A stretch of 64,000 nucleotides of DNA, taken from positions 1-64,000 of the forward strand of contig DATAYM010000076.1 of NCBI GenBank assembly GCA_036272595.1, read 5' to 3'. The translations under genes were made by a program, and so were the position numbers. The notes under the pieces are model-generated. The model was not told where the DNA came from, did not search any database, and saw only the letters and a list, made by a program, of their open reading frames with translations. Shown here piece by piece: positions 1-7,543 of the stretch. This stretch comes from Poindextera sp036272595 (GTDB lineage: Bacteria > Pseudomonadota > Alphaproteobacteria > Caulobacterales > Caulobacteraceae). Position 1 is the stretch's first letter. Each line of letters starts with the position of its first letter.

Positions 1-486
1 GTGAAGGAAAAGAAGGACCGCGTCGACGACGCCCTCAACGCCACCCGCGCGGCGGTCGAGGAAGGCATCGTCCCCGGCGGCGGCGTCGCCCTGCTCAAGG
101 CCTCGGTGACGCTGGAGGGCTTCAAGGGCGACAACGACGACCAGAACGCGGGCATCGCCATCGTGCGGCGCGCGCTGCAGGCCCCGATCCGGCAGATCTC
201 CGAGAACGCCGGCGTCGAAGGCTCGATCGTGGTCGGCAAGGTGCTCGAGAACAGCTCGCCCACCTTCGGCTTCAACGCCCAGTCGGAAGAATATGTCGAC
301 CTGATCTCGGCCGGCATCATCGACCCGGCCAAGGTGGTCCGCACCGCCCTGCAGGACGCCGCCTCGGTGGCCGGCCTGATGATCACCACCCAGGCGGCCA
401 TCGTCGAAGCGCCGAAGAAGAACGGCCCCGGCGCCGGCGGCATGCCTGGCGGCGGCATGGGCGGCATGGGCGACATGGACTTCTAG
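1..486 (+). CDS. groEL: Chaperonin GroEL, C-terminal part (5' end outside window)
   Basis: This is the C-terminal 161 residues of the 60-kDa chaperonin, the ATP-driven cytosolic protein-folding cage. The frame is open from base 1 and opens in the conserved KEKKDRVDDALNATRAA segment. It continues through VEEGIVPGGGVALL and ends in the typical GGM-rich tail, GGMGGMGDMDF. Compared with the usual length near 545 residues, about 385 residues lie outside the window, so the gtg at base 1 is an internal valine codon and not a start. A strong terminator follows 34 bases downstream. groES would be expected upstream, outside the window. Confidence 0.97.
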   Translation: MKEKKDRVDDALNATRAAVEEGIVPGGGVALLKASVTLEGFKGDNDDQNAGIAIVRRALQAPIRQISENAGVEGSIVVGKVLENSSPTFGFNAQSEEYVDLISAGIIDPAKVVRTALQDAASVAGLMITTQAAIVEAPKKNGPGAGGMPGGGMGGMGDMDF

Positions 487-519
487 TCCAGGCGTTCCAC
501 TCGCCTTTAAAAAACGGAG

Positions 520-550
520 ACCCCCGGCCGCGAGGCTGGGGGTTTTCTTT
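520..550 (+). terminator. Rho-independent terminator after groEL
   Basis: A 10-bp stem, ACCCCCGGCC against GGCTGGGGGT with one G-T wobble, closes a GCGA tetraloop at 530-533. It is followed by TTTTCTTTT. It starts 34 bases after the groEL stop codon. Confidence 0.9.
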
Positions 551-579
551 TGGGTTCACGGCGGCGCTAGGATGGCCCC

Positions 580-1122
580 ATGACCGTCCGATCGCGCCCC
601 GATATCGGCTTCCGCCCCCTGGCCGAGAGCGACTTTCCGCGGATGACCGGCTGGCTGGCGCAGCCGCACGTGCGGGTCTTCTTCCAGAAGACGCCGATCA
701 GCCTGGAGGAGGTCGCCGCCAAATACGGGCCGCGGTTGCGCGGCGAGGACCCGACCCTTGCGCACCTGGCGCTCTTCGAGGGGCGTCCATTTGGCTACCT
801 GCAGTGCTATCGCAATGTCGACTACCCGGAGTGGGCGGCGGAGATCAGCACCGAAGCCGGACTCAGCATCGACCTCTATATCGGCGAGCCCGACCTGATC
901 GGCGCCGGCTACGGCCGGGCCATGCTGGGCGCCTATGTCCGCGACGTGGCCTTTCCGCTGCACCCGGACGAGACCCGCTGCTATATCGCCCACGCCCATG
1001 CCAACACCGCCGCCCTCGCCTGCTCGCGCGCGGTCGGCTTCCGCGACTTGGGCGACTTCGTCGAGGACGATGTCGCCATGCGGCTGCTGCTGATCGAGCG
1101 CGATCAGATCGCCAGTCGATAG
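580..1122 (+). CDS. GNAT-family N-acetyltransferase, AAC(6')-like
   Basis: A 180-residue single-domain acetyltransferase of the GNAT fold, predicted to move an acetyl group from acetyl-CoA to an amine. The acetyl-CoA-binding region is seen as IGEPDLIGAGYGRAML (about residues 97-112, Q/RxxGxG/A type), followed by the N-x-AA-L-x-C-SRAVGF segment near residue 145 that GNATs use to close the cofactor site. The arrangement recalls aminoglycoside 6'-acetyltransferases and siderophore acetyltransferases, but the substrate cannot be read from sequence and a resistance role is only one possibility. Its 3' end overlaps the convergent amidohydrolase gene by 19 bases. The ATG at 580 agrees with the domain start. 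Confidence 0.75.
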   Translation: MTVRSRPDIGFRPLAESDFPRMTGWLAQPHVRVFFQKTPISLEEVAAKYGPRLRGEDPTLAHLALFEGRPFGYLQCYRNVDYPEWAAEISTEAGLSIDLYIGEPDLIGAGYGRAMLGAYVRDVAFPLHPDETRCYIAHAHANTAALACSRAVGFRDLGDFVEDDVAMRLLLIERDQIASR

Positions 1123-2162
1123 ACCCTTTTCGCCGTGCCGCCGTAGAGGGCGGCTTTTTCGTCGGCGGAGGCGCCGGCGGTGATGATCTTGAAGGCGTTC
1201 CACAGCACGTCGTAGGTGCAGCTGCACAGATCGACCGGGAAGTTGCTCTCGAACATGCCGCGGTCCGGTCCGAAGGCCTCGATGCAGGTCTCGATATAGG
1301 GCCGCCACGCCTCCGCCAGCACGCTCGACGGCCGGCTCTGCATGAAGCTGTCGAAGCCGGCGAAGGGCATGGCGAGGCCGCCCAGCTTCACCGCCACGTT
1401 TTCGCAGGCGCCGATCTCGCGGATCTTCGCGGCCCAGCCGGCGAACCGTTCCTCGCGCTTGCCGGCATAGGCGCCGATGCCCAGCGGCGTGCCCACGTGA
1501 TCGAGGATGAACTGGACGCCCGGGAAGGCGCGAACCAGGTCGAGGAACTCGCCGAGCTGAGGCTCGAGCAGCCAGGCGTCGAACGACAGGCCGTGCCTGG
1601 CGAATTCCTGAAAGCCCCGCCGAAACACCGCTGACGGGTAGAGCCCCGGCGTCTGGCGCGATAGCGGTCCGAGAACATCCGGATCGGCATCGTAGGAGGC
1701 CGAGTGGCGTATGCCGCGGAAGCGGCCGCCGCCGACGGCCATGTGGGCTCGCAGCGCGTCGTCGATCAGCTTCGGATCCTGGGTGAGGTCGACGTGGCCG
1801 ACAATGCCGGCGCAGGCGCGGATCGGCCCATAGAGGCCGCTGGCGCTCATCGCCGCCGCCCCGTTGACGAACTCGGTCTCGCCGATGACGCGAAGGTGCT
1901 CCGGCCCGTCCAGCCGGTACATCGAGCCGCACTGGACGAAGACCGTGGCGACTACGTTGTGGCCGCGCTGCATGTCGGCCACCAGATCCTCGATCAGATA
2001 GCGCGGCGCCAGCCGCATCACGTTCTCGAACCCATGCCGCACCGGCGGCCGCTCGCTCGGCGGCGGGAGGAACGGCGTGCGGTCCCACAGGTGATGGTGC
2101 GGATCGACGATAGGCAGCGCCGGCTCCAGAATCTCTTCCCGTGGCGCGACGGCGTCGCTCAT
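1104..2162 (-). CDS. Amidohydrolase-2 family metal-dependent hydrolase
   Basis: A 352-residue TIM-barrel hydrolase of the amidohydrolase_2 family, the group that holds 2-pyrone-4,6-dicarboxylate lactonase and related lactonases and decarboxylases. The N-terminal metal-binding strand reads LPIVDPHHHLWDR (about residues 16-28), giving the HxH signature. QFILDHVGTPLG lies mid-protein and DRGMFESNFPVD near residue 305 resembles the conserved C-terminal S/D-NFPVD segment of the family. Length matches family members. The substrate is unknown. The ATG at 2162 faces the EF-hand gene across a 114-base divergent gap, and the 3' end overlaps the GNAT gene. Confidence 0.8.
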   Translation of the reverse strand: MSDAVAPREEILEPALPIVDPHHHLWDRTPFLPPPSERPPVRHGFENVMRLAPRYLIEDLVADMQRGHNVVATVFVQCGSMYRLDGPEHLRVIGETEFVNGAAAMSASGLYGPIRACAGIVGHVDLTQDPKLIDDALRAHMAVGGGRFRGIRHSASYDADPDVLGPLSRQTPGLYPSAVFRRGFQEFARHGLSFDAWLLEPQLGEFLDLVRAFPGVQFILDHVGTPLGIGAYAGKREERFAGWAAKIREIGACENVAVKLGGLAMPFAGFDSFMQSRPSSVLAEAWRPYIETCIEAFGPDRGMFESNFPVDLCSCTYDVLWNAFKIITAGASADEKAALYGGTAKRVYRLAI

Positions 2163-2276
2163 GGCATCCTCCCATCCTTATGATTTGCCTGTTTCCTTAA
2201 GTCCGCGACCCGGCCCCCACAAGTCGCCTCCTGACGATGAAATTCCTCCGCAACAAGGCGTGACGATCGGCGACGA

Positions 2277-2981
2277 ATGCGAATCGAGGTTGTAACCGGC
2301 GCGGCGGCGATGGCGCTCATGACGGCGCTGGCGCCTGTGCGGCTGGCCGCCCAGCCGCCCGCCGCGTCGCCCGTGCCCATGCGCGGGCCCAGCCTGTTCA
2401 TCAGCCCCAGCGGCCAGCCGTTCCGCAGTCCCGCCGGCCAGCCCTATCCGGTGGTCCGCTGGTTCGCCCAGGTCGACAGGAGGGGCGACGGCCGCATCGA
2501 CAGGGCGGAGTTCCGCGCCGACGCCGAGGCTTTTTTCCGCACCCTCGACACCAACCATGACGGGGTGATCGATCCGTTCGAGCTGCAGGCCTACGAGAAC
2601 CAGGTGGTCCCCGAGATCCTCGGCGCCTTCCGCGTGCCGGGAGCAGACGACGACGGCCAGTTCGCCCCGCCGGTGGAGCGCCCGGGGCCGCGCGGCCTGT
2701 TCGGGCGGCGAAAGAGCCCGCCCGATCCGGGCGCGGACAGCGTCGCCGACGGCGCGGCGCCCTTCGAGCTGATCCCCGATCCCGAGCCGATCGCGGCGGC
2801 AGACCTGGCCATGGACGGCCACATCACCCTCGCCGAGTACATGACGGTGATCGATCGCCGCTTCGACCGGCTGGACAAGAAACACCTCGGCTACCTCACC
2901 GCGGCCGACCTGCCGAAACCCCTGGCCCAGACCGCCAGCGAACCGCCGCCCGGCCGCGCGGCGGCGGCGGGCGGCGGCTAG
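2277..2981 (+). CDS. Secreted EF-hand protein
   Basis: A 234-residue protein with an N-terminal signal-like segment (residues 1-25, ending VRLAAQ), so probably periplasmic or secreted. Two canonical calcium loops are visible: DRRGDGRIDRAE (residues 67-78) and DTNHDGVIDPFE (91-102). Two degenerate loops follow, DLAMDGHITLAE (176-187) and DKKHLGYLTAAD (200-211), in which several ligand positions are lost. The role is probably calcium sensing or buffering. The stop codon lies two bases before the ATG of the formyltransferase gene, so the two are probably translated together, although a functional link is not obvious. A proline- and arginine-rich linker joins the two EF-hand pairs. Confidence 0.75.
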   Translation: MRIEVVTGAAAMALMTALAPVRLAAQPPAASPVPMRGPSLFISPSGQPFRSPAGQPYPVVRWFAQVDRRGDGRIDRAEFRADAEAFFRTLDTNHDGVIDPFELQAYENQVVPEILGAFRVPGADDDGQFAPPVERPGPRGLFGRRKSPPDPGADSVADGAAPFELIPDPEPIAAADLAMDGHITLAEYMTVIDRRFDRLDKKHLGYLTAADLPKPLAQTASEPPPGRAAAAGGG

Positions 2982-2983
2982 GC

Positions 2984-3865
2984 ATGCGGTTCGCCATCAC
3001 CGGCGTCGACCGCAGCCTCAGCGTCTTCGACGCCCTGCTCGCGGCCGGCTGGCGGCCGGTGAAGCTGTTCACCGTGCCGCCCAGCCCGGTGACCAATCTG
3101 AACCGGGCGATCATCGAGCGCGCCGTCGGCCTCGACACCCCGGTGCAGCTCTCCCGCATGGACGAGGCCGACCTGGCCGACCTGGGCGCCCGCGGCTGCG
3201 ATGTGCTGGTCTGCGCCAGCTACAACTGGCGGATCGGCGACTGGCGGCCGCACATGCCCTTCGCGGTCAATTTCCACGCCTCGCCACTGCCCGAGGCGCG
3301 CGGGCCCTATCCGGCCTTCCGCGCCATCCTCGAGGCGCGGACCGCCTGGGGCGTCACCTGCCACAAGCTGGAGCCGGGCTTCGACGCCGGCGACATCCTG
3401 GACGCCGAGACCTTCCCGCTCGGCGCGGCCGAGTGCCACGACACGCTCGACCTGAAGACCCAGATGACCGCCGGCCGGCTGGCGGCCCGCGTCGCCGCCG
3501 ACCTGCCCGGCCTCTGGGCCAGGGCTCGGCCGCAGGGGCGGGGCAGCTATTGGAAGCTCACCGGCGACGCTGAGCGGACTCTCGACTTCACCGCGCCGGT
3601 GGAGGCGATCCTGCGCCGGGTGCGCGCCTTCGGCCTGACCGAGACCATCGCCCATGTGAGCGGCAAGACCGTCTATGTGCGACGCGCGGTCGGCTGGACC
3701 GAGGCCCACGGCCACGCGCCGGGATCGGTGGTCCACGTCGACGGCCGCCGCTCGGTGATCGCCGCCGGCGACGGCTATATCGGCCTGATCGAATGGAGTC
3801 CGATCCCGCTGGCGGCGAACGAGGCGGTCGGGCGCGACCCTAGTCCGCCGGGGGCGTCGTTATGA
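2984..3865 (+). CDS. Formyltransferase-like protein (methionyl-tRNA formyltransferase family)
   Basis: A 293-residue protein with the formyl_transf_N fold followed by a C-terminal extension. Catalytic-type residues are present: VNFHASPLPEARGPYP (residues 95-110) carries the Asn and His of the family N-x-H motif, and PGFDAGDIL (131-139) carries the conserved aspartates. The C-terminal part resembles the substrate-recognition domain of Fmt-type enzymes but is shorter. It is not the housekeeping Fmt by context, as no def gene is nearby. It could formylate a nucleotide sugar or another amine. It begins two bases after the EF-hand gene and its last 26 bases overlap the convergent gene at 3840. Confidence 0.7.
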   Translation: MRFAITGVDRSLSVFDALLAAGWRPVKLFTVPPSPVTNLNRAIIERAVGLDTPVQLSRMDEADLADLGARGCDVLVCASYNWRIGDWRPHMPFAVNFHASPLPEARGPYPAFRAILEARTAWGVTCHKLEPGFDAGDILDAETFPLGAAECHDTLDLKTQMTAGRLAARVAADLPGLWARARPQGRGSYWKLTGDAERTLDFTAPVEAILRRVRAFGLTETIAHVSGKTVYVRRAVGWTEAHGHAPGSVVHVDGRRSVIAAGDGYIGLIEWSPIPLAANEAVGRDPSPPGASL

Positions 3866-4205
3866 TGCGCTCCGGTTCGGGGTCCACCACGAACCGCACC
3901 GCGGCGATGTCGGTGTCGCCGCGCAGATAGGCCTTGGCGACGCGGTGGCCTCCGTCCATCAGCCGCCCGTCGGCCGAGAGGATGATCGGGTAGGCAAGGT
4001 CGGCGTCCTGGATGCGCCGCGCATGCTCGGCCACCGCCCGGCAGGTCGGCGGATGCCGGTCCTGGAACCAGCAGTCCCGCTCGAACTCGGCGATGGCGTC
4101 CAGCGCCACGCGGGTGACGGGCAGTCCCTTGGCGGCGCGCCACAGCTTTTCGGTCAGCCAGAAGGCGCGGCCTCCTGGCACGGTATGCGAGTGGGTTTCC
4201 GCCAT
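3840..4205 (-). CDS. Small ParB-N-like (sulfiredoxin-fold) protein
   Basis: A 121-residue protein of uncertain function. The segment YPIILSADGRLMDGGHRVAKA (about residues 72-92) matches the ParB/sulfiredoxin-like core, in which a strand ending in DGxHR lines the nucleotide pocket. No helix-turn-helix follows, so this is not a partition protein. The N-terminal half (LTEKLWRAAKGLPVTRVAL) is not recognised. Downstream on the same strand there is only the overlap with the formyltransferase gene. It starts 22 bases downstream of the stop of the prolyl aminopeptidase gene and may be the last gene of the gntK-pip transcript. Confidence 0.55.
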   Translation of the reverse strand: MAETHSHTVPGGRAFWLTEKLWRAAKGLPVTRVALDAIAEFERDCWFQDRHPPTCRAVAEHARRIQDADLAYPIILSADGRLMDGGHRVAKAYLRGDTDIAAVRFVVDPEPERIITTPPAD

Positions 4206-4227
4206 GATTTCCCCCTCGGGCCAGGCT

Positions 4228-5175
4228 TTAGGCGAACCGCTCGATGGCCGCGAGGATGCCCTCCATCATCCCCGGCGTCGTGGTCTCATGGCCGGCCGCG
4301 TCCACCACCACCAGCTCGCTTCCCGGCCACGCCTTCGTCAGCTCCAGGAGCGGCGCCAAAGGGGCGCCCAGGTCCAGCCGCCCATGCACCAGCACGCCGG
4401 GAATGCCGGCCAGCCGATGGGCGTCGCGAAGCAGCACGCCATCCTCGAGCCAGCACTTGTTGACGAAGTAGTGGGTGACGATCCGTGCAAAGACCATCCG
4501 GAAGCGCGGGTCGGCATAGCGGGCCGGCCGCTTGTGGTTGGGGTCGACGGAGATCACCGCCGCCTCCCAGTCGCACCAGGCTTGCGCCGCCCGCTCGCGC
4601 ACCCCGGGGTCGGGATCGTTGAGCCGCCGGTGATAGGCCTTGACCAGGTCGGCGCCCGGGTCGTCGACGCCCGCGGCGGCGTGGAAGCGCGCCCAGGCCT
4701 CGGGAAAGTATCGCCCGACCCCGTGGTACATCCAATGGACGTCGCCCCCGGTCCCGACGCTGGACAACACCAGGCCCGAGACCCTTTCGGGACGGCTCTG
4801 GGCATAGGCGAGCGCCAGGACCGACCCCCAGGACGAGCCGAACACCAGCCAGCGCTCGACGCCGAGATGACCGCGCAGCGCCTCGATGTCGGCCAGCAGA
4901 TGGCCGGTGGTGTTGACGCCGAGGTCGACGCCCGGGTCGCTGGCGTGCGGCAGGCTGCGGCCGCATTGGCGCTGGTCGAACAGGACGATGCGGAAGGCGG
5001 CCGGATCGAACATCCGCCGCGCGCCGGGCGTGCAGCCCGACCCGGGTCCGCCATGCAGCACCAGCACGGGCTTGCCGGCCGGGTCGCCGCAGGTTTCCCA
5101 ATAGACCCGCTGCCCGTCGCCGACATCCAGCATGCCCGTCGCATGGGGCTCGATCTCGGGATGCAGGGCGGCCAT
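4228..5175 (-). CDS. pip: Prolyl aminopeptidase (proline iminopeptidase)
   Basis: A 315-residue alpha/beta hydrolase that removes N-terminal proline from peptides in the cytosol. The oxyanion motif HGGPGSG is at residues 41-47, followed by FDQRQCGRS (66-74), both signatures of the peptidase S33 iminopeptidase group. The nucleophile elbow GSSWGS (113-118) puts the catalytic serine at residue 115. The acid is probably in HGRLDLGAP and the histidine in DAAGHE near the C-terminus. Length fits the family. The ATG at 5175 lies three bases after the gluconokinase stop codon, so the two genes are probably one transcript. Confidence 0.88.
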   Translation of the reverse strand: MAALHPEIEPHATGMLDVGDGQRVYWETCGDPAGKPVLVLHGGPGSGCTPGARRMFDPAAFRIVLFDQRQCGRSLPHASDPGVDLGVNTTGHLLADIEALRGHLGVERWLVFGSSWGSVLALAYAQSRPERVSGLVLSSVGTGGDVHWMYHGVGRYFPEAWARFHAAAGVDDPGADLVKAYHRRLNDPDPGVRERAAQAWCDWEAAVISVDPNHKRPARYADPRFRMVFARIVTHYFVNKCWLEDGVLLRDAHRLAGIPGVLVHGRLDLGAPLAPLLELTKAWPGSELVVVDAAGHETTTPGMMEGILAAIERFA

Positions 5176-5178
5176 GGC

Positions 5179-5682
5179 TCAGGATAGCTGGTCGACGACC
5201 GCCTTGGCCACGGCCTCGGGCGTCTCGGCGGTATCGACGACGATCGCGTCCTCGTCCGGCTCCGGCGGCTCCAGGTCGGCGAACTGGCTGGCCAGTAGCT
5301 TCGGCGGCCAGAAGTGGCCGCTGCGATGGGCCAGACGGTCGGCGATCTCGTCCGGCGAGCCGCGCAGATAGACGATGCGCACCTGCGGCCGGCCGGCGCG
5401 CAGGGTGTCGCGATAGGCGCGCTTCAGCGCCGAGCAGGCGACCACGCCCGGCTCGCCCGCCTTGGCCTGGGCGTCGATCCAGGCGCCGATGGCCGCCAGC
5501 CAGGGGGCACGGTCGGCGTCGGTGAGCGGAATGCCGGCGCGCATCTTGTCGATGTTGGCCTTCGGATGCAGGTCGTCGCCGTCGACGAAGGGCCAGCCAA
5601 GGTGCTTGGCGATCAACTCGCCCACCGTGGTCTTGCCGACGCCGGAGACGCCCATGACCACCAATATGGGGGGTGCGCTCAT
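5179..5682 (-). CDS. gntK: Gluconokinase
   Basis: A 167-residue kinase that phosphorylates D-gluconate to 6-phosphogluconate for the Entner-Doudoroff and pentose phosphate routes. The P-loop GVSGVGKTT is at residues 11-19. FVDGDDLHP, the gluconate-binding signature of GntK, follows, then ACSALKRAYRD and HFWPPKLLASQF, all characteristic. I chose the ATG at 5682 because GGAAGG precedes it by a suitable distance; an in-frame upstream start at 5751 would add a 23-residue unrelated extension. It sits upstream of the iminopeptidase gene on the same strand. Confidence 0.9.
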   Translation of the reverse strand: MSAPPILVVMGVSGVGKTTVGELIAKHLGWPFVDGDDLHPKANIDKMRAGIPLTDADRAPWLAAIGAWIDAQAKAGEPGVVACSALKRAYRDTLRAGRPQVRIVYLRGSPDEIADRLAHRSGHFWPPKLLASQFADLEPPEPDEDAIVVDTAETPEAVAKAVVDQLS

Positions 5683-5770
5683 GGGTGTCCCTTCCTTCGT
5701 CCCGCGTTGACAGGCGCCCTGCCCGCGTCCCACCCTTAGCAGGCTAATCACCGATCAGGAGAGCGATGCG

Positions 5771-7426
5771 ATGGCGGGTTGGGCCTATGCCGACATCTGG
5801 GAAGCGATCGCCGACGCCGTGCCCCGCCGGCGCGCCCAGGTGCAGGGTCCGCGCGAGCTGAGCTGGGGCCAGTTCGACGCCCGCGCCAACGGGCTGGCCC
5901 GCTTCTTCCTCGACGCCGGCCTTACCCATCAGTCCAAGGTCGCCGCCTTCCTCTACAACGGCCCGGAATATCTCGAGACCTACTTCGCCGCCTTCAAGGC
6001 GGGCCTGGTCCCGGTCAACACCAACTACCGCTATGGCGTCGAGGAGCTGGTCTATCTGTTCGACAACGCCGACGCCGAGGTGGTGGTCTTCCACGCCGCC
6101 TTCGCCGAGGTCGCCGCCAAGGCCCGCGCCCGCCTGCCGAAGGTGAAGGCCTGGATCGCCGTGGGGCAGCCCGACCATCCGGTCCCGGACTGGGCCGAGG
6201 ACTACGAGGCGATCGCCAATTCCGCCGTGGAGTCCGCGGCAGGCGGCCGGGTGATCGCGCCCTGGGGCCGCTCGGGCGACGACATCCTGCTCATGTACAC
6301 CGGCGGCACCACCGGCATGCCGAAGGGGGTGATGTGGCGCCAGGAGGACCTGTTCAAGGTGCTCGGCGGCGGCGGCAACCTGATCGAGGCCCTGCCGCCA
6401 TTGGAGACCCCCGCCGAGGCCGGCGAGCGGGCGCGGGCGTCCGAGGGTAAGGAGGGCTCGGTGCTCAGGCTGGTGCTGGCGGCCGCGCCGCTGATGCACG
6501 CCACCGCCCAGTTCACGGCGCTGAGCGCCCTGACCGGCGCCGGCTCGGTCGCCACCCTGCCGTCGCAGCGGCTGAACGCGGTCGAGCTGTGGAGCGAGGT
6601 CGAGCGGCTGGGCGTCACCGGCGTCGCCATCGTCGGCCAGGCCTTCGCCCAGCCGATGCTGCAGGCGCTGGACGCCAATCCGGGCCGCTGGGACCTCGGC
6701 AAGCTGCGGGTGATCAACTCCTCGGGCACGGTCTGGAGCCAGGAGAACAAGCACGGCCTGCTGAAGCACGCGCCGCACATCATGCTGTTCGACAGCCTCG
6801 GCTCGTCGGAGGCCGTGGGCATCGGCGGCTCCAACTCCACCGCCGGCCAGGAAGCCGAGACCGCCAAGTTCATGCTCGGCCCCAACACCGCGGTGTTCAG
6901 CGAGGATGGCCGCCGCATCCAGCCCGGCTCGGGAGAACGCGGCCTGCTGGCGCTCTCCGGCTTCATGCCGGTCGGCTACTACAAGGACCCGGAAAAGACG
7001 GCCAAGACCTTTCGCGAATTCGAGGGCCGTCGCTGGTCTTTGCCCGGCGACTTCGCCACCGTCGAGGCCGACGGCTCGCTCACCCTGCTGGGGCGCGGCT
7101 CCCAGGTCGTGAACACCGGCGGCGAGAAGGTCTTCCCGGAAGAGGTGGAGGAGGCGCTGAAACGTCACCCGGCGGTCCAGGACGCGGTTGTGGTCGGGGT
7201 GCCGGACGAGCGCTTCGGCGAGCGCGTCTGCGCCGTGGTCGAGGTCACGCCCGGCCAGCCTGCGCCCACCCTGGACGAGCTCTCCAGGCACGTGCGCGGC
7301 CTTCTGGCGGATTACAAGGCGCCGCGCGAACTGGTGCTGGCTCCGGTCGCGCGCTCGCCGAACGGCAAGGTGGACTACAAGGCCGCCAAGGCCCTCGCCC
7401 TGGAGCGGTTGAAGATCGGCGCCTGA
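5771..7426 (+). CDS. Acyl-CoA synthetase (AMP-forming)
   Basis: A 551-residue adenylate-forming enzyme that activates a carboxylic acid to its acyl-CoA via an acyl-AMP. The phosphate-binding loop YTGGTTGMPKG is at residues 176-186. The hinge and C-terminal catalytic region are seen in WSLPGDFATVEADGSLTLLGRGSQVVNTGGEKVFPEEVE, and the catalytic lysine in SPNGKVDYK near the end. It resembles the FadD-type acyl-CoA synthetases of actinobacteria and alphaproteobacteria that act on fatty or sterol side-chain acids. The start ATG at 5771 has AGGAGAG upstream. It is divergent from gntK, and two MaoC hydratases at 16-18 kb could act on similar substrates. Confidence 0.88.
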   Translation: MAGWAYADIWEAIADAVPRRRAQVQGPRELSWGQFDARANGLARFFLDAGLTHQSKVAAFLYNGPEYLETYFAAFKAGLVPVNTNYRYGVEELVYLFDNADAEVVVFHAAFAEVAAKARARLPKVKAWIAVGQPDHPVPDWAEDYEAIANSAVESAAGGRVIAPWGRSGDDILLMYTGGTTGMPKGVMWRQEDLFKVLGGGGNLIEALPPLETPAEAGERARASEGKEGSVLRLVLAAAPLMHATAQFTALSALTGAGSVATLPSQRLNAVELWSEVERLGVTGVAIVGQAFAQPMLQALDANPGRWDLGKLRVINSSGTVWSQENKHGLLKHAPHIMLFDSLGSSEAVGIGGSNSTAGQEAETAKFMLGPNTAVFSEDGRRIQPGSGERGLLALSGFMPVGYYKDPEKTAKTFREFEGRRWSLPGDFATVEADGSLTLLGRGSQVVNTGGEKVFPEEVEEALKRHPAVQDAVVVGVPDERFGERVCAVVEVTPGQPAPTLDELSRHVRGLLADYKAPRELVLAPVARSPNGKVDYKAAKALALERLKIGA

Positions 7427-7543
7427 AGATCGCGCCCCAGGATCGGCGCCCGGGCCCTCTCCGCGCCGTCATGATTTGGCCGGAAGCCGACCTATGATAG
7501 GGCGCGAGCGGCGCCGCGACGCGCGCCCGATGACGGAACCCTG

